A stretch of DNA of 35,620 nt from Kiritimatiellia bacterium (GCA_017613085.1 JAGAEL010000021.1:1-35620); one strand, 5' to 3'; counted from the stretch's first letter, positions 22,435 through 31,189 are shown. The notes: generated from the letters alone by a model not told the origin. A program made the numbers and translations.

Positions 22435-25296
22435 ATGAGCAGACGGAAAAAGATTTTTCTCGGAACGGGTCTCTGCCTGTTTGCGGCGTTCGCCGCCCTC
22501 TGGTGCTTCCGCATCCCGCTGGTTTCGACCGCCGCCCGCCGCGTCTTGCGGCGCAACGGTTTTCCCGACGCCTCGTTCACGCTCGCCCGTCTCTCGACGG
22601 GAGGTGTGCGCGTCCGCGACGTCTCGCTCGGCGCCGACGCCTCGCTCGCCGACGCGGAGATCCGCTTCAACCTCTCCGACCTCCTCCGTCTGCACCGTCT
22701 CGAACACATCGCGATTTCCGGACTCTGCGTCCGCGCCGTCGCGACGGCGGAGGGGAGAATCCTCCTGCCGCTCGTCGAACGGTTCCCGCGTGGCGGCGGC
22801 AAAGAAACGAAGCCTTCCCCGGAAAAACCTTCCGCGCATCCGACCGTGGTTTCGTGCGTCGTCAAAGACTGCACGTTCGCGCTCCAGAACGAAGCGGGGG
22901 GCGACCTCCTCGCCGTAAACGCCTTCGCCGAGCTGCTGCAGAACCAGGACACGAAGTACCATGTGCAGACGTTCGTCTCCTGCGGCAACCTCTGTTCGGT
23001 CTCGCTCTCCGGGCAAGTCGATTCGCAGAAACGGGACGGCGAAATCTTCCCCCGCGTCTCCGTCCCGGATGTCCAGCTCGCGTTGGATCGCCTCGCCGCG
23101 ATCCCCGCCGCGAAGATTCCGCCGCTACCGGTTTCCGTGAGCAACCTCGCCGTGGACGTCCAGGGGCGCATCCGTTTCGACGCGGGGAACGCGGAAGAAC
23201 CGCTCCACGCGAGCCTTCAGGCGACCCTTCAGAACCTCTGCGAAATCTTCCTTCCCGCGCAGAACGCCTCCTTCCGGCTCCAGAGCGCGAAAGTGGAAGT
23301 AGACGGAACGCCCTCGCTTCTCCGCGCCTCGTTCCAGACGGGACTCGCCGGCGTCCGTTGGAACAACGTGCTGGACGCGAGCGACGTGCAGCGGATGCTG
23401 ACCCTGCGCGGTTCGCTCGACTGGGCGTGGACGGCCGAGTCGCAACAGCTTCACGCGGCCGTCTCCTCATCGCTTCCCGGCCGGGCCGCCGCGAAAATCC
23501 TCCCCCGCGTCGTCCCGTTCGTCCCGCGTTTCTTCTCCGACGGCGGAACCCTGCACGGCGAGGTCTCCCTTTCGCAGCCGAAATCGACCGGACGCTGGAA
23601 CGGCAAGGTCGATGTGAAGACGGCGGTCAACCGTTCCTCCCTGCCGCTCAAGCAGGGGATGCTGGGGGCGCAGGCCGTCTCGATCGAAGGCTCGCTCTCG
23701 CTGGCGGACTCCCGTCTGGAATCGCTGGACACGCGCATCCTGCTCAACGGCATCACCTTCTTCGGGAAGAACCTCGCCGTGCACGCGACCGCCGACGCGA
23801 CGCTGCACAGCCTCCCCCCGTTCACGACGGCGGAAGGCCGCTTCACCGGTTCGTTCAAGGAAGCCCACACGGCGCCGCTGGCACCGTTCGGATTCCCGGA
23901 CGGCGCGTTGCCGTTCAACGGGCAACTCTGCATGGAGACCGGCGGGGTCTGGAAGCTACAGGCGGATATGCCGGAAACCGCCCTCGCCTTCACCAACGGA
24001 TCCGTCCGCGCGCACGGCGTGGCGGGGGCTTCGGTCCGGGCGACGTACAGCGCGGAACAGCCGGAGACCACGCGCGCCGCCGCCGAGTTCCATGTGACGA
24101 ACGTTTTCGCGAGGGTTGACGCCCCCGCCGGTCCGCCCACGGCGGTCCTCTCCAACCTCTGTTTTTCCCTCCCGGTCAACTGGAACACGGCGGAGGGCCT
24201 TTCGGTCGCCGACGACCATTCCCTCCGCTGGGACGCGCTCGCCGTCAACGGGCTGTCCGTCGTACCGGATGCCTTCCGGCTTGCGAACACGTCGAACGAG
24301 CTTTCACTGGTGAGCCGTCTCCGTGTGGAAGGGAGCACACTCGCGGCGGAGACGTCTGCCCGCATACCGTTGACCGATCCGATGTCTGCGACCGTCCATG
24401 TCGCGGTGGCGGAGTCTGAACTCGCCAACGACGACCCGGTGATGCGCTTCGCCCTCGCGAAACTGCCGAAGGCGGAAGCGTCGATCCGCCTCGCCACCGA
24501 TGTCGATCTCACGTTCTACGGGAAACATCCCATCGTCCGGGGAAAGATCCGGCTTCTGGACGGTTCCTTCGCGCAGGAGGAGATGCGCGTGGAGGGCATC
24601 ACGGCCGACATCCCGTTCCTGAAGGGCGTCTCGTTCCGTACCCTTGGAAGACCTTTCCTCGCGTTCACGAACGCCGTCGCGGGGAAGATCCAGTTCCAGA
24701 ACGGGCGCGCCGAGTTCCAGGTCACGCCGGAAGAGTTCTTCCTGGAAAAGGCGGAGATCGGCTGGTGCGACGGCACGCTGGCGAGCACCTGTTTCCATTT
24801 CAACTTCCGCGATCCCGCCGGGAAAGTCACCTTCTTCGCCGATAAGGTCAACCTCGGTCAACTGATGTCCTCCTGTATGCCGATCCACGGCAAGATGGAC
24901 GGTGCGTTGTACGGGCGGATTCCCATCGGAATCGAAAAGGGGAAACTGCGCCTCTACGACGGTTTCCTGTATTCCACACCGGGCAAGGGGGGGAGCCTCA
25001 AGATTACCGATCCCGACGACATGGGGATTCTGCTCAGTTCGGCGGGTATCGCGGGCGACGTCAAAGGCCCACTTTCCAAGGCGCTCAGCGACATGGACTT
25101 CTCCGTCTTGAAGCTCGACCTGCTGCCCGCCCATTCTTTCTCGGGGGACAGCACCCTGCGGATCACCATCACCGGGAAATCGAACTACGCCGACTGGCCC
25201 GCCCCCGTGAACCTCCAGCTCAACATCAACGGACCGTTGGAGGCGATGTTGAACATGGGGTTGCAGCTCGGCGGGAAAGGCGGGGCGCATGATTGA
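22435..25296 (+). CDS. YdbH/AsmA-like intermembrane transport protein
   Basis: A 953-residue protein with one N-terminal membrane anchor (about 6-24, IFLGTGLCLFAAFAALWCF) followed by a very long beta-rich periplasmic region. The N-terminal part (RVLRRNGFPDASFTLARLST, then VRVRDVSLGADASLADAEIR) and C-terminal part (KMDGALYGRIPIGIEKGKLR, then STLRITITGKSNYADWPAPV) match the YdbH branch of AsmA-like repeating beta-groove proteins. These are thought to conduct phospholipids between the inner and outer membranes of diderms. It ends overlapping the exporter gene by eight bases, so the two are translated together. Lipid cargo is inferred from the family only. The sequence implies a diderm envelope. 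Confidence 0.75.
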   Translation: MSRRKKIFLGTGLCLFAAFAALWCFRIPLVSTAARRVLRRNGFPDASFTLARLSTGGVRVRDVSLGADASLADAEIRFNLSDLLRLHRLEHIAISGLCVRAVATAEGRILLPLVERFPRGGGKETKPSPEKPSAHPTVVSCVVKDCTFALQNEAGGDLLAVNAFAELLQNQDTKYHVQTFVSCGNLCSVSLSGQVDSQKRDGEIFPRVSVPDVQLALDRLAAIPAAKIPPLPVSVSNLAVDVQGRIRFDAGNAEEPLHASLQATLQNLCEIFLPAQNASFRLQSAKVEVDGTPSLLRASFQTGLAGVRWNNVLDASDVQRMLTLRGSLDWAWTAESQQLHAAVSSSLPGRAAAKILPRVVPFVPRFFSDGGTLHGEVSLSQPKSTGRWNGKVDVKTAVNRSSLPLKQGMLGAQAVSIEGSLSLADSRLESLDTRILLNGITFFGKNLAVHATADATLHSLPPFTTAEGRFTGSFKEAHTAPLAPFGFPDGALPFNGQLCMETGGVWKLQADMPETALAFTNGSVRAHGVAGASVRATYSAEQPETTRAAAEFHVTNVFARVDAPAGPPTAVLSNLCFSLPVNWNTAEGLSVADDHSLRWDALAVNGLSVVPDAFRLANTSNELSLVSRLRVEGSTLAAETSARIPLTDPMSATVHVAVAESELANDDPVMRFALAKLPKAEASIRLATDVDLTFYGKHPIVRGKIRLLDGSFAQEEMRVEGITADIPFLKGVSFRTLGRPFLAFTNAVAGKIQFQNGRAEFQVTPEEFFLEKAEIGWCDGTLASTCFHFNFRDPAGKVTFFADKVNLGQLMSSCMPIHGKMDGALYGRIPIGIEKGKLRLYDGFLYSTPGKGGSLKITDPDDMGILLSSAGIAGDVKGPLSKALSDMDFSVLKLDLLPAHSFSGDSTLRITITGKSNYADWPAPVNLQLNINGPLEAMLNMGLQLGGKGGAHD

Positions 25297-28171
25297 TCCC
25301 TGGATCGCGAAAGTCCGTTCGCATCGACGCACGATCCTGGGCGCGGCCCTGCTCCTGTTGGCGGCGGGACTCCTCGCCGCGCCCTTCGTCGCCTTCGACC
25401 CCTCCCTGACGCGGCTCTTCCCGAAGGATAACGGCGCGGGACGTTCCCTCGCCCTGCTGGCGCGTTCGAGCCTTGCCGGCAAAATCCTCTTTTCCTTCTC
25501 CTCCCCGGTACCGTTCGAGGATACGGCGCACCGCGAAATCGACCGCTTCATGCAACAGGTCGAAGCCCTGCCGCACCTTTCCCGGACCGCCGGAGAAGGC
25601 GCGGTCTCCGGACGCCCGGAGGATCTCGCCCGCCTCGCCGCCGATCTGCCGGCGCTGCTTCCGCCAACGGTCTTGAACAAGGCGGACCTCTCCGACGCGG
25701 GCATCCGCGCCGCCCTACACAAAAACTACCTACGCCTGTTAAAACCGGAGGGGACGTTCTTCGCCCCGCTCATCGCGTCCGACCCGCTCGGGCTTCTGGA
25801 CGGCTACCTCGCGTCGTTCCGCCGCCTTTCCGAATGGACGTCGGCGGGAATCCGCCTGGACGCGGCGGGACGGCTCGTCAGCGAGGACGGCAAGAACCGG
25901 CTTGAAGTGGTCGAAACGGACATCCCCCCTTCCGACCGCGTGGGGAGCGCCGGACTCGTCGCCTCTCTCCGGCAGTTGCCGAAGGAACTTCCGGGCGGGA
26001 TCACCCTGCGTCTCGCCGCCGCGCACTTCCACACGGTCTCCAACGAACAGATCACGAAACGCGACCTCACCCGTTTGACCGTCCTTTCGACCGTCGCGCT
26101 GCTCGCCGTCTTCTTCCTCTTTTTCCGCGACCTCCGCGTGCTGGTCGTGCCGCTTGTCCCCGCCGTCGCCGTCGGCCTCGCCATTCCGGCGACCGCCGCT
26201 TTCACCGGCAGCCTCTCGTTTCTCGTCCCGGCGTTCGCGCCGATCCTCGTGGGGCTTTCGGTCGATTACGGGATGCACCTCTACCTGGCCCTGCGCAAAG
26301 GCCGTCCGGTGTCGCCCCTCCTTTTCCCCGTTTTCGCGGGACTTGCGACGACGCTTGCGGTCTTTTCCGCGTTCGCGTTCGGTTGCGTCCCGGGATTCCG
26401 CCAGCTCGCCCTCTTCGCGGGTGTCTCGCTGGTTTTCGCCTTTCTCGGCGCGTTGTTCCTGCTTCCGTTGCTTGTGGCGGGGGGAGTGGCGGGGGGCAGT
26501 GCCCCCGCCCTACGAGATTGCCACCAGCACCAGACCGCCCTACGAGATTACCGGCCGTCGTCACTCGCCGTCTGGGTTTCGTTTGTCCTGCTTCTGGGGG
26601 GGGAGTTCGCGGTCCTCCGGCATTTGCCCGTCCGTCTCGCGCTTGCCGATCTGGACGGGACGGAGGCGGAGGTGCGCCGCGACGAGAACGCCGTCCGGGC
26701 GTGTTGGCAGGGGGCGCGTCCCTCGACACCGATGCTCGCCGTCGAAGCGTCGGATCTCGATGCCGCCGTCGCACGGGAAGTGCGCGTGAAAGCGGCGCTT
26801 CCGCAGGACGTGCGCGACGCCGCGACCGGCTATTCCGACCTTTTCCCGACACCCGCGCAACGGCGTACACGCCAGAGTGCCTGGACTTCCTTCTGGCGCG
26901 TCCGTGCGGAAGACTTGCAACGTTCCCTCTCCGCCGCGTCCGCCGCCTATGGATTCGACAAGGCGGCGTTCGCCCCGTTCCTTGCGCTCGTTTCGACAAA
27001 CGCCTTCGCCGACACGCTACCGCCGTTGTTGCAACGTGTGGAACCGTTTTTCCGACAAACGACAGAGACGGGCGGTGTCGCCACGCTGCTGCACTTGTCC
27101 CGCGAACTCACGCCGGAAGAACGCCGCGACGCGGAACGCGACACGCACGTCCAGTATTTTTCCCCGGACGGGATGGAAAAGGAACTCCGCGAATTCTTTA
27201 CGGACGAGGCGCGGCGGATCGGGCTTGCCGCGCTCTGCCTGTTGGTCGTCGTCTCGCTGGCGTTGCTACGCGGCTTGACGCGCACGCTTTTCGTCCTGCG
27301 CCCCGCCTTGGCGGGATTGTTCGGCATCCTGTTCGGCGCGTTTGTCTGCGGCATCACGTTGAACCTGATCCACCTCATCGTCTCCCTGCTCGTGCTGGGC
27401 ATCTGTTTCGACTACGGGGTTTTCGCGGACACGGCGGTCCGCCGGGGCGCGGACCGGGAAGCCTCCCGGTCGATCACGCTCTGCTGGCTCACGACCACCG
27501 CCGGCACCGCCCCCCTTCTCGCGGGAAACCATCCCGTCATCCGCGCCATCGGATTCACGCTCGTCGTCGGCACGACGGCGGGCTGGCTCGCCGCCGTCTA
27601 CCCGCTGTTCCACCGACGCATCCTCGCCCGTCTGCGCGGAGCGCGGTATGCGGCCGTGGTCGCGCTCGCCTGTGCGTTGCTGACCGGATGCCGGGCGCCG
27701 GCGCCGGAAATCCGGTTGCCGCTCGACGCCGCCCGAATCGTCGCGCCGTACGGGAAGTCGACGCCGAACGGGCGTGTCGGTTATTCCAGCGTAGTGTCGT
27801 TCGCCATCCGGGGACACCGTTTCCTCTCGCTTTGCGAAACCGAAGTGACGGGGAAACGTTTTGTTTCCGTCGGCATGACACCGACGGGAATCACCCTCTT
27901 CCGGATTCGCGGCGATGAAACGGGGGCCGTGTGCGAATTCCTCGCCGAACCGTTGGCGAAGCTCCACTCCAAACTGGGCGCGTGGATCGCGGAAGACCTC
28001 GCCACGCTCTTTCTGCGCCCGGTTTCCAAGGGACCGAAACAGGTAACGGCCACCACCTTCACCACCGTGGACGGAACGTTGTACCCGCTCTCCCTCCGTC
28101 TGGAAAACCGCCGGATCGGCTACACGATCGACGTGGAAAACAAGCGGATCGAACAAGCGAAAAATCGATAG
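25289..28171 (+). CDS. MMPL/RND-type exporter fused to a DUF3261-like lipoprotein domain
   Basis: A 960-residue protein. A first membrane helix (about 15-32) is followed by a periplasmic domain, a membrane bundle (about 258-415) with GLSVDYGMHL, a second periplasmic domain, and a second bundle (about 645-785) with ICFDYGVFADTAVRRG. This is the duplicated MMPL/RND layout. From residue 786 a new hydrophobic stretch ends in a lipobox-like LLTGC (C801) and leads to a 160-residue beta-rich domain (VSVGMTPTGITLFRIRGDE). It resembles the separate DUF3261 lipoprotein found beside MMPL exporters in aryl-polyene clusters. The fusion and the resemblance are my reading. An in-frame palindromic insert lies at 26489-26549. 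It is probably a lipid or lipid-like cargo exporter working with the YdbH-like protein. Confidence 0.82.
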   Translation: MIDPWIAKVRSHRRTILGAALLLLAAGLLAAPFVAFDPSLTRLFPKDNGAGRSLALLARSSLAGKILFSFSSPVPFEDTAHREIDRFMQQVEALPHLSRTAGEGAVSGRPEDLARLAADLPALLPPTVLNKADLSDAGIRAALHKNYLRLLKPEGTFFAPLIASDPLGLLDGYLASFRRLSEWTSAGIRLDAAGRLVSEDGKNRLEVVETDIPPSDRVGSAGLVASLRQLPKELPGGITLRLAAAHFHTVSNEQITKRDLTRLTVLSTVALLAVFFLFFRDLRVLVVPLVPAVAVGLAIPATAAFTGSLSFLVPAFAPILVGLSVDYGMHLYLALRKGRPVSPLLFPVFAGLATTLAVFSAFAFGCVPGFRQLALFAGVSLVFAFLGALFLLPLLVAGGVAGGSAPALRDCHQHQTALRDYRPSSLAVWVSFVLLLGGEFAVLRHLPVRLALADLDGTEAEVRRDENAVRACWQGARPSTPMLAVEASDLDAAVAREVRVKAALPQDVRDAATGYSDLFPTPAQRRTRQSAWTSFWRVRAEDLQRSLSAASAAYGFDKAAFAPFLALVSTNAFADTLPPLLQRVEPFFRQTTETGGVATLLHLSRELTPEERRDAERDTHVQYFSPDGMEKELREFFTDEARRIGLAALCLLVVVSLALLRGLTRTLFVLRPALAGLFGILFGAFVCGITLNLIHLIVSLLVLGICFDYGVFADTAVRRGADREASRSITLCWLTTTAGTAPLLAGNHPVIRAIGFTLVVGTTAGWLAAVYPLFHRRILARLRGARYAAVVALACALLTGCRAPAPEIRLPLDAARIVAPYGKSTPNGRVGYSSVVSFAIRGHRFLSLCETEVTGKRFVSVGMTPTGITLFRIRGDETGAVCEFLAEPLAKLHSKLGAWIAEDLATLFLRPVSKGPKQVTATTFTTVDGTLYPLSLRLENRRIGYTIDVENKRIEQAKNR
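26489..26549 (+). repeat. In-frame palindromic insert with 15-bp direct repeats inside the exporter gene
   Basis: A GGGGGC/GCCCCC palindrome (26492-26506) is followed by two identical 15-mers, CCGCCCTACGAGATT, at 26505-26519 and 26535-26549, 30 bases apart. In the reading frame they encode GGSAPALRDCHQHQTALRDY between the first membrane bundle and the next helix. Confidence 0.8.
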
Positions 28172-28212
28172 TCCTCGACAGCGATTGCGAGCCGCCGATT
28201 TTCGCGGAAAGC

Positions 28213-30033
28213 TTATTTCTCGTCCTTCTTGCCGCCGCGCAGAACCGCGATGAAGGCTTCCTGCGGGACGTGGACTTGCCCGAATTCCTTCATCCGCTTC
28301 TTGCCTTCCTTCTGCTTCTTCAACAGTTTCTGCTTGCGCGTGACGTCGCCGCCGTAGAGTTTCGCCAACACGTCTTTCCGGAACGGGCGGATGTCCTCGC
28401 GCGCGATAATCGTGCGCCCGATCGCCGCCTGCACGGGGATTTTGAACATGTGCGGCGGGATGGTCTCGGAAAGCGCCTTGCAGATTTCAAGGCCGCGCGC
28501 GCGGGCCTTGTCGCGGTGTACCATGCAGGAGAAGGCGTCGACGACCTCCCCGTTGAGCAGGATGTCCATCTTCACGATGTCGCTCTTCTGGTAACCCGCC
28601 GGGGTGTAGTCCATCGAGGCGTACCCGTGGCTCACACTCTTCAACATGTCATTGAAATCGATCAGAATCTCGTTGAGCGGGATCGTGCAGGTGAGGATCA
28701 CGCGCGTCTTGTCCAGCGTCTCCGTGCTGCTGACGAAACCGCGCCGGTCCATCGCGATCCGCATCACATCGCCCATACATTCGCTCGGCGTGATGATGGT
28801 CGCCGCGATCAACGGTTCCTCGATCTGCTGGATGTTCGTGACATCGGGCAGGCGCGTCGGGTTGTCGATCTCCTCGACCGTGCCGTCGTTCATCGTGACG
28901 CGGTAGACGACGGCGGGATGGGTGCTGATCAAGTCCAGATCGAATTCGCGGCGCAGCCGTTCCTGCACGATCTCCATGTGCAGGAGGCCGAGGAACCCGC
29001 AACGGAACCCGAAGCCCAGCGCGACCGAACTCTCCGCCTTGAAGGTGAACGCCGCGTCGTTCAGATGGAGTTTTTCCAAACCGGCGTGGACTTTCTCGTA
29101 CTCGTCCGTGCTGGACGGGTAGATGCCGCAGAAGACCATCGGGCGCACTTCCTTGAAACCGGGAAGGTTCTCCTTCGCGCCGTCCTTCACGGTCGTCACG
29201 GTGTCGCCGATCTTGATCTCCTCCGGATTGCGGATCGTCCCGACGATGTACCCGACCTGTCCGGCCTCCAGCGAGGCGACGGGCTTCTGGTCGGGCGAGA
29301 AGATGCCGACCTCCTTGACCTGGGTCGTGTAGCCGTTGTTCATAAAGCGGATCATGTCGCCCGCCTTGACCGTCCCGTCCACCACGCGGACGTAGACGAT
29401 GACACCCCGGTAGGCGTCGAAAACGGAATCGAAAACGAGGCAGCGCAACGGCGCGTCCGCGCCCGCCGTCGTCGGCGGCGGGATCTCGCTGACAATCGCC
29501 TCCAGCACGTCCGGCACCCCCGTCCCCGTCTTCGCGCTGATGCGCAGCGGGAGTTTCACGGGAATGCCGAGCACGTCCTCGATTTCGTGTTCGACCTCCT
29601 CCACCCTCGCGGAGGGAAGGTCCACCTTGTTCAGCACGGGGACGATTTCCAGGTTGCTGTCGATCGCGAGGTAGGAGTTCGCCACCGTCTGCGCCTCGAC
29701 CCCCTGCGCGGCATCGACCACCAGTACCGCGCCCTCGCACGCCTTCATACTGCGCGAAACCTCATAGGAGAAATCGACGTGTCCCGGCGTGTCGATGAGG
29801 TTGAAGAGGTAGGTTTCCCCGTTCTTCGCCTGATACGCCATCGACACGGGATGCGACTTGATGGTGATGCCGCGTTCGCGCTCCAGATCCATCGCGTCCA
29901 GCGTCTGCTCGCGCAGATTGCGCGGATCGATCGCGTGGGTCAGTTCAAGGATACGGTCGGAGAGCGTCGTCTTACCGTGGTCGATATGGGCGATAATGCT
30001 GAAGTTCCGGATGTGGTCGATCGATTGTTCCAT
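28213..30033 (-). CDS. lepA: Elongation factor 4 (LepA), ribosome back-translocating GTPase
   Basis: A 606-residue translational GTPase of standard length. G1 is HIDHGKTTLSDR, with the preceding FSIIAHIDHGK typical of LepA; G2/G3 are RERGITIKSHPV and DTPGHVDFSYEVSRS; G4 is NKVDLPSA. The family-specific C-terminal region (VLAKLYGGDVTRKQKLLKKQKEGKKRMK) is present. LepA is membrane- and ribosome-associated and helps translation initiation and ribosome biogenesis under stress. I chose ATG 30033; an in-frame TTG at 30039 is possible. The ribosome site is weak. A good sigma-70 promoter lies at 30079-30107. The gene converges with the exporter gene, leaving only 41 bases, in which I see no clear terminator. 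Confidence 0.98.
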   Translation of the reverse strand: MEQSIDHIRNFSIIAHIDHGKTTLSDRILELTHAIDPRNLREQTLDAMDLERERGITIKSHPVSMAYQAKNGETYLFNLIDTPGHVDFSYEVSRSMKACEGAVLVVDAAQGVEAQTVANSYLAIDSNLEIVPVLNKVDLPSARVEEVEHEIEDVLGIPVKLPLRISAKTGTGVPDVLEAIVSEIPPPTTAGADAPLRCLVFDSVFDAYRGVIVYVRVVDGTVKAGDMIRFMNNGYTTQVKEVGIFSPDQKPVASLEAGQVGYIVGTIRNPEEIKIGDTVTTVKDGAKENLPGFKEVRPMVFCGIYPSSTDEYEKVHAGLEKLHLNDAAFTFKAESSVALGFGFRCGFLGLLHMEIVQERLRREFDLDLISTHPAVVYRVTMNDGTVEEIDNPTRLPDVTNIQQIEEPLIAATIITPSECMGDVMRIAMDRRGFVSSTETLDKTRVILTCTIPLNEILIDFNDMLKSVSHGYASMDYTPAGYQKSDIVKMDILLNGEVVDAFSCMVHRDKARARGLEICKALSETIPPHMFKIPVQAAIGRTIIAREDIRPFRKDVLAKLYGGDVTRKQKLLKKQKEGKKRMKEFGQVHVPQEAFIAVLRGGKKDEK

Positions 30034-30078
30034 GTGCAAACCGATGGGTTAAGGGTGATACGTGGTCAAATCGCAACC

Positions 30079-30107
30079 AGTTTACCCGAAAAACCGCCCG
30101 ATTGCAA
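30079..30107 (-). promoter_or_regulatory. Promoter of lepA
   Basis: Minus strand TTGCAA, 17-base spacer, TAAACT, 45 bases upstream of ATG 30033. Confidence 0.65.
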
Positions 30108-30145
30108 TACCGGGATACCCGAATACCGACGAGCCTTTCCGCCCG

Positions 30146-30556
30146 TTACGGTTCAAGAACGGGCACGTTCGGGAAATACGTCCGGAAGAAATCGCCGCAC
30201 CGCGTGAGAATCCCGTCCAGGTTCTTGGTCACCGCAAAGTACCCGATGTAGAACAGATGCCCCGTCCCGAACAAACCAGCCGGTTCAGGATACCGTTTGT
30301 AGGACGCGTACAGGGTCTGTTTGAGCTGGAGCGACGGCTTATCCAGAAAGGCGAGCCCGAGGTTCATCAAGAAATAGTCCTGCCTCTCCATGTCCCCGCC
30401 GAACTGCTCGGCCAAGCCAAGGTACGAGCAAGGGGCGATCAAAAGCCGGTCTTTCCGATGGGCATCGAGCAGGGCCGCCGAACGGACACCCCAGACGGGG
30501 TCACCTTCCAGCACATCCGTGACGATACGCGGTTCCACAAGATAACTACCGTGCAT
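30146..30556 (-). CDS. PIN-domain (VapC-like) protein with degenerate catalytic site
   Basis: A 136-residue protein with the layout of VapC ribonuclease toxins: SYLVEPRIVTDVLEGDPVWG at the start, LLIAPCSYLGLAEQF in the middle and ILTRCGDFFRTYFPNVPV at the end. By memory of the family, the acid positions in these motifs (usually YLVDTN, YAELxxxF, PDFFIGAHA and LTRD) read here as Glu, Gly, His-Leu and Cys. All four canonical acids appear to be replaced, so nuclease activity is doubtful although the fold seems kept. It lies eight bases after an AbrB-type antitoxin gene, with GAGGT before ATG 30556. It could be an inactivated toxin or a repurposed partner. This rests on eye alignment only. Confidence 0.75.
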   Translation of the reverse strand: MHGSYLVEPRIVTDVLEGDPVWGVRSAALLDAHRKDRLLIAPCSYLGLAEQFGGDMERQDYFLMNLGLAFLDKPSLQLKQTLYASYKRYPEPAGLFGTGHLFYIGYFAVTKNLDGILTRCGDFFRTYFPNVPVLEP

Positions 30557-30564
30557 GGTCTACC

Positions 30565-30831
30565 TCATTTACTTTCTTTTTTCCTTGTTGGACATTCCGG
30601 ATACCAGCTGTCGGAAGGACGCTGTTCCCGGAATGAACCCGCATAACCCAACAGCGCTTTTGCCCCGCCCGGATGGGGGGGCTGGACGCGGGTGACTTGG
30701 GCCATCGCCCCGCCGGGCGCGATACTCCAACTCAGGAGATCGCCCGGATTGACGCCGAGCGCCCGGCAGATGTCCACGGGGACAGAAACCTGCCCGCGGA
30801 CCGAGATTTTGGAATGCATGGTCTTTTTCAC
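30565..30831 (-). CDS. AbrB/SpoVT-type antitoxin
   Basis: An 88-residue protein. Residues 1-48 form a swapped-hairpin AbrB DNA-binding domain (MHSKISVRGQVSVPVDICRA, followed by LGVNPGD). The tail (GAKALLGYAGSFREQRPSDS) is suited to wrapping a PIN partner. I chose GTG 30831, which has AAAGG nine bases upstream and gives the family's MKKTMHSK-type N-terminus; ATG 30819 would drop four residues. The GTG overlaps the stop of a 34-codon ORF (GTGA), so translation is coupled. Such antitoxins usually repress their own operon by binding the promoter, here probably near 31070. The toxin partner follows after eight bases. Confidence 0.85.
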   Translation of the reverse strand: MKKTMHSKISVRGQVSVPVDICRALGVNPGDLLSWSIAPGGAMAQVTRVQPPHPGGAKALLGYAGSFREQRPSDSWYPECPTRKKESK

Positions 30832-30932
30832 GGTTGTGTACCTTTCGTTTGTTCTCTCTGTTCCGTCATCACCTTCGCCTCTTCTTCTTCCAGCTTCTCC
30901 TTCGCCCATCCGGCGGCAATCCGCCGTTTCAC
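30828..30932 (-). CDS. Small charged peptide ORF (34 residues), predicted
   Basis: GTG 30932 to TGA 30828. The product is lysine/glutamate rich and probably helical (RIAAGWAKEKLEEEEAKVMT). Its start overlaps the stop of a 25-codon ORF (GTGA) and its stop overlaps the antitoxin start (GTGA). It may be a separate peptide, or the second half of one gene with the upstream ORF after a frameshift. The family is not recognised; this is a prediction only. Confidence 0.4.
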   Translation of the reverse strand: MKRRIAAGWAKEKLEEEEAKVMTEQREQTKGTQP

Positions 30933-31006
30933 AATGGTAAAACGATGAAACGTGCAAAGACCGCCAGAATCGCAGTCAAAATCCTCAATTTCATCATTTT
31001 GCACAT
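30929..31006 (-). CDS. Small hydrophobic peptide ORF (25 residues), predicted
   Basis: ATG 31006 has a strong AAGGAG nine bases upstream. The product MCKMMKLRILTAILAVFARF continues IVLPL and is one membrane-spanning length. Its TGA overlaps the next GTG. Joined to the following ORF it would make a membrane helix plus charged tail of about 58 residues. It could be a leader peptide, a small membrane toxin or a frameshifted small membrane protein. Confidence 0.45.
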   Translation of the reverse strand: MCKMMKLRILTAILAVFARFIVLPL

Positions 31007-31069
31007 ACACAAAAGCTCCTTCACGCCCACATCCACCCAAGAGGGGTGTACGCTGATGTGATTTTTATC

Positions 31070-31080
31070 ATCTTACCACA
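31070..31080 (-). promoter_or_regulatory. Extended -10 promoter of the small-ORF/antitoxin/PIN operon
   Basis: Minus strand TGTGGTAAGAT in an AT-rich region; the -35 is weak. It would start a transcript about 55 bases upstream of ATG 31006. Confidence 0.45.
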
Positions 31081-31189
31081 CTTTTGTTCTTTGGAAATAT
31101 ACTTACTTTAAATTTTCAAATTTCTCGCAGATACCTCCAAGGGTATCCCCTGAAAGGTGGACGGACTACCCCTCATTTTCGACCACAAC

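Noticed and set aside
22281-24119. Long plus-strand open frame inside the YdbH-like gene, and similar long frames opposite 21295-23016 and 24304-25722
   Set aside because: These are shadow frames of GC-rich coding sequence and are arginine/proline rich with no domain; the YdbH-like and TPR frames carry the signal and family features.
28172-28212. Bidirectional terminator between the exporter gene and lepA
   Set aside because: Only imperfect GC-rich complementarity and no T tract on either strand.
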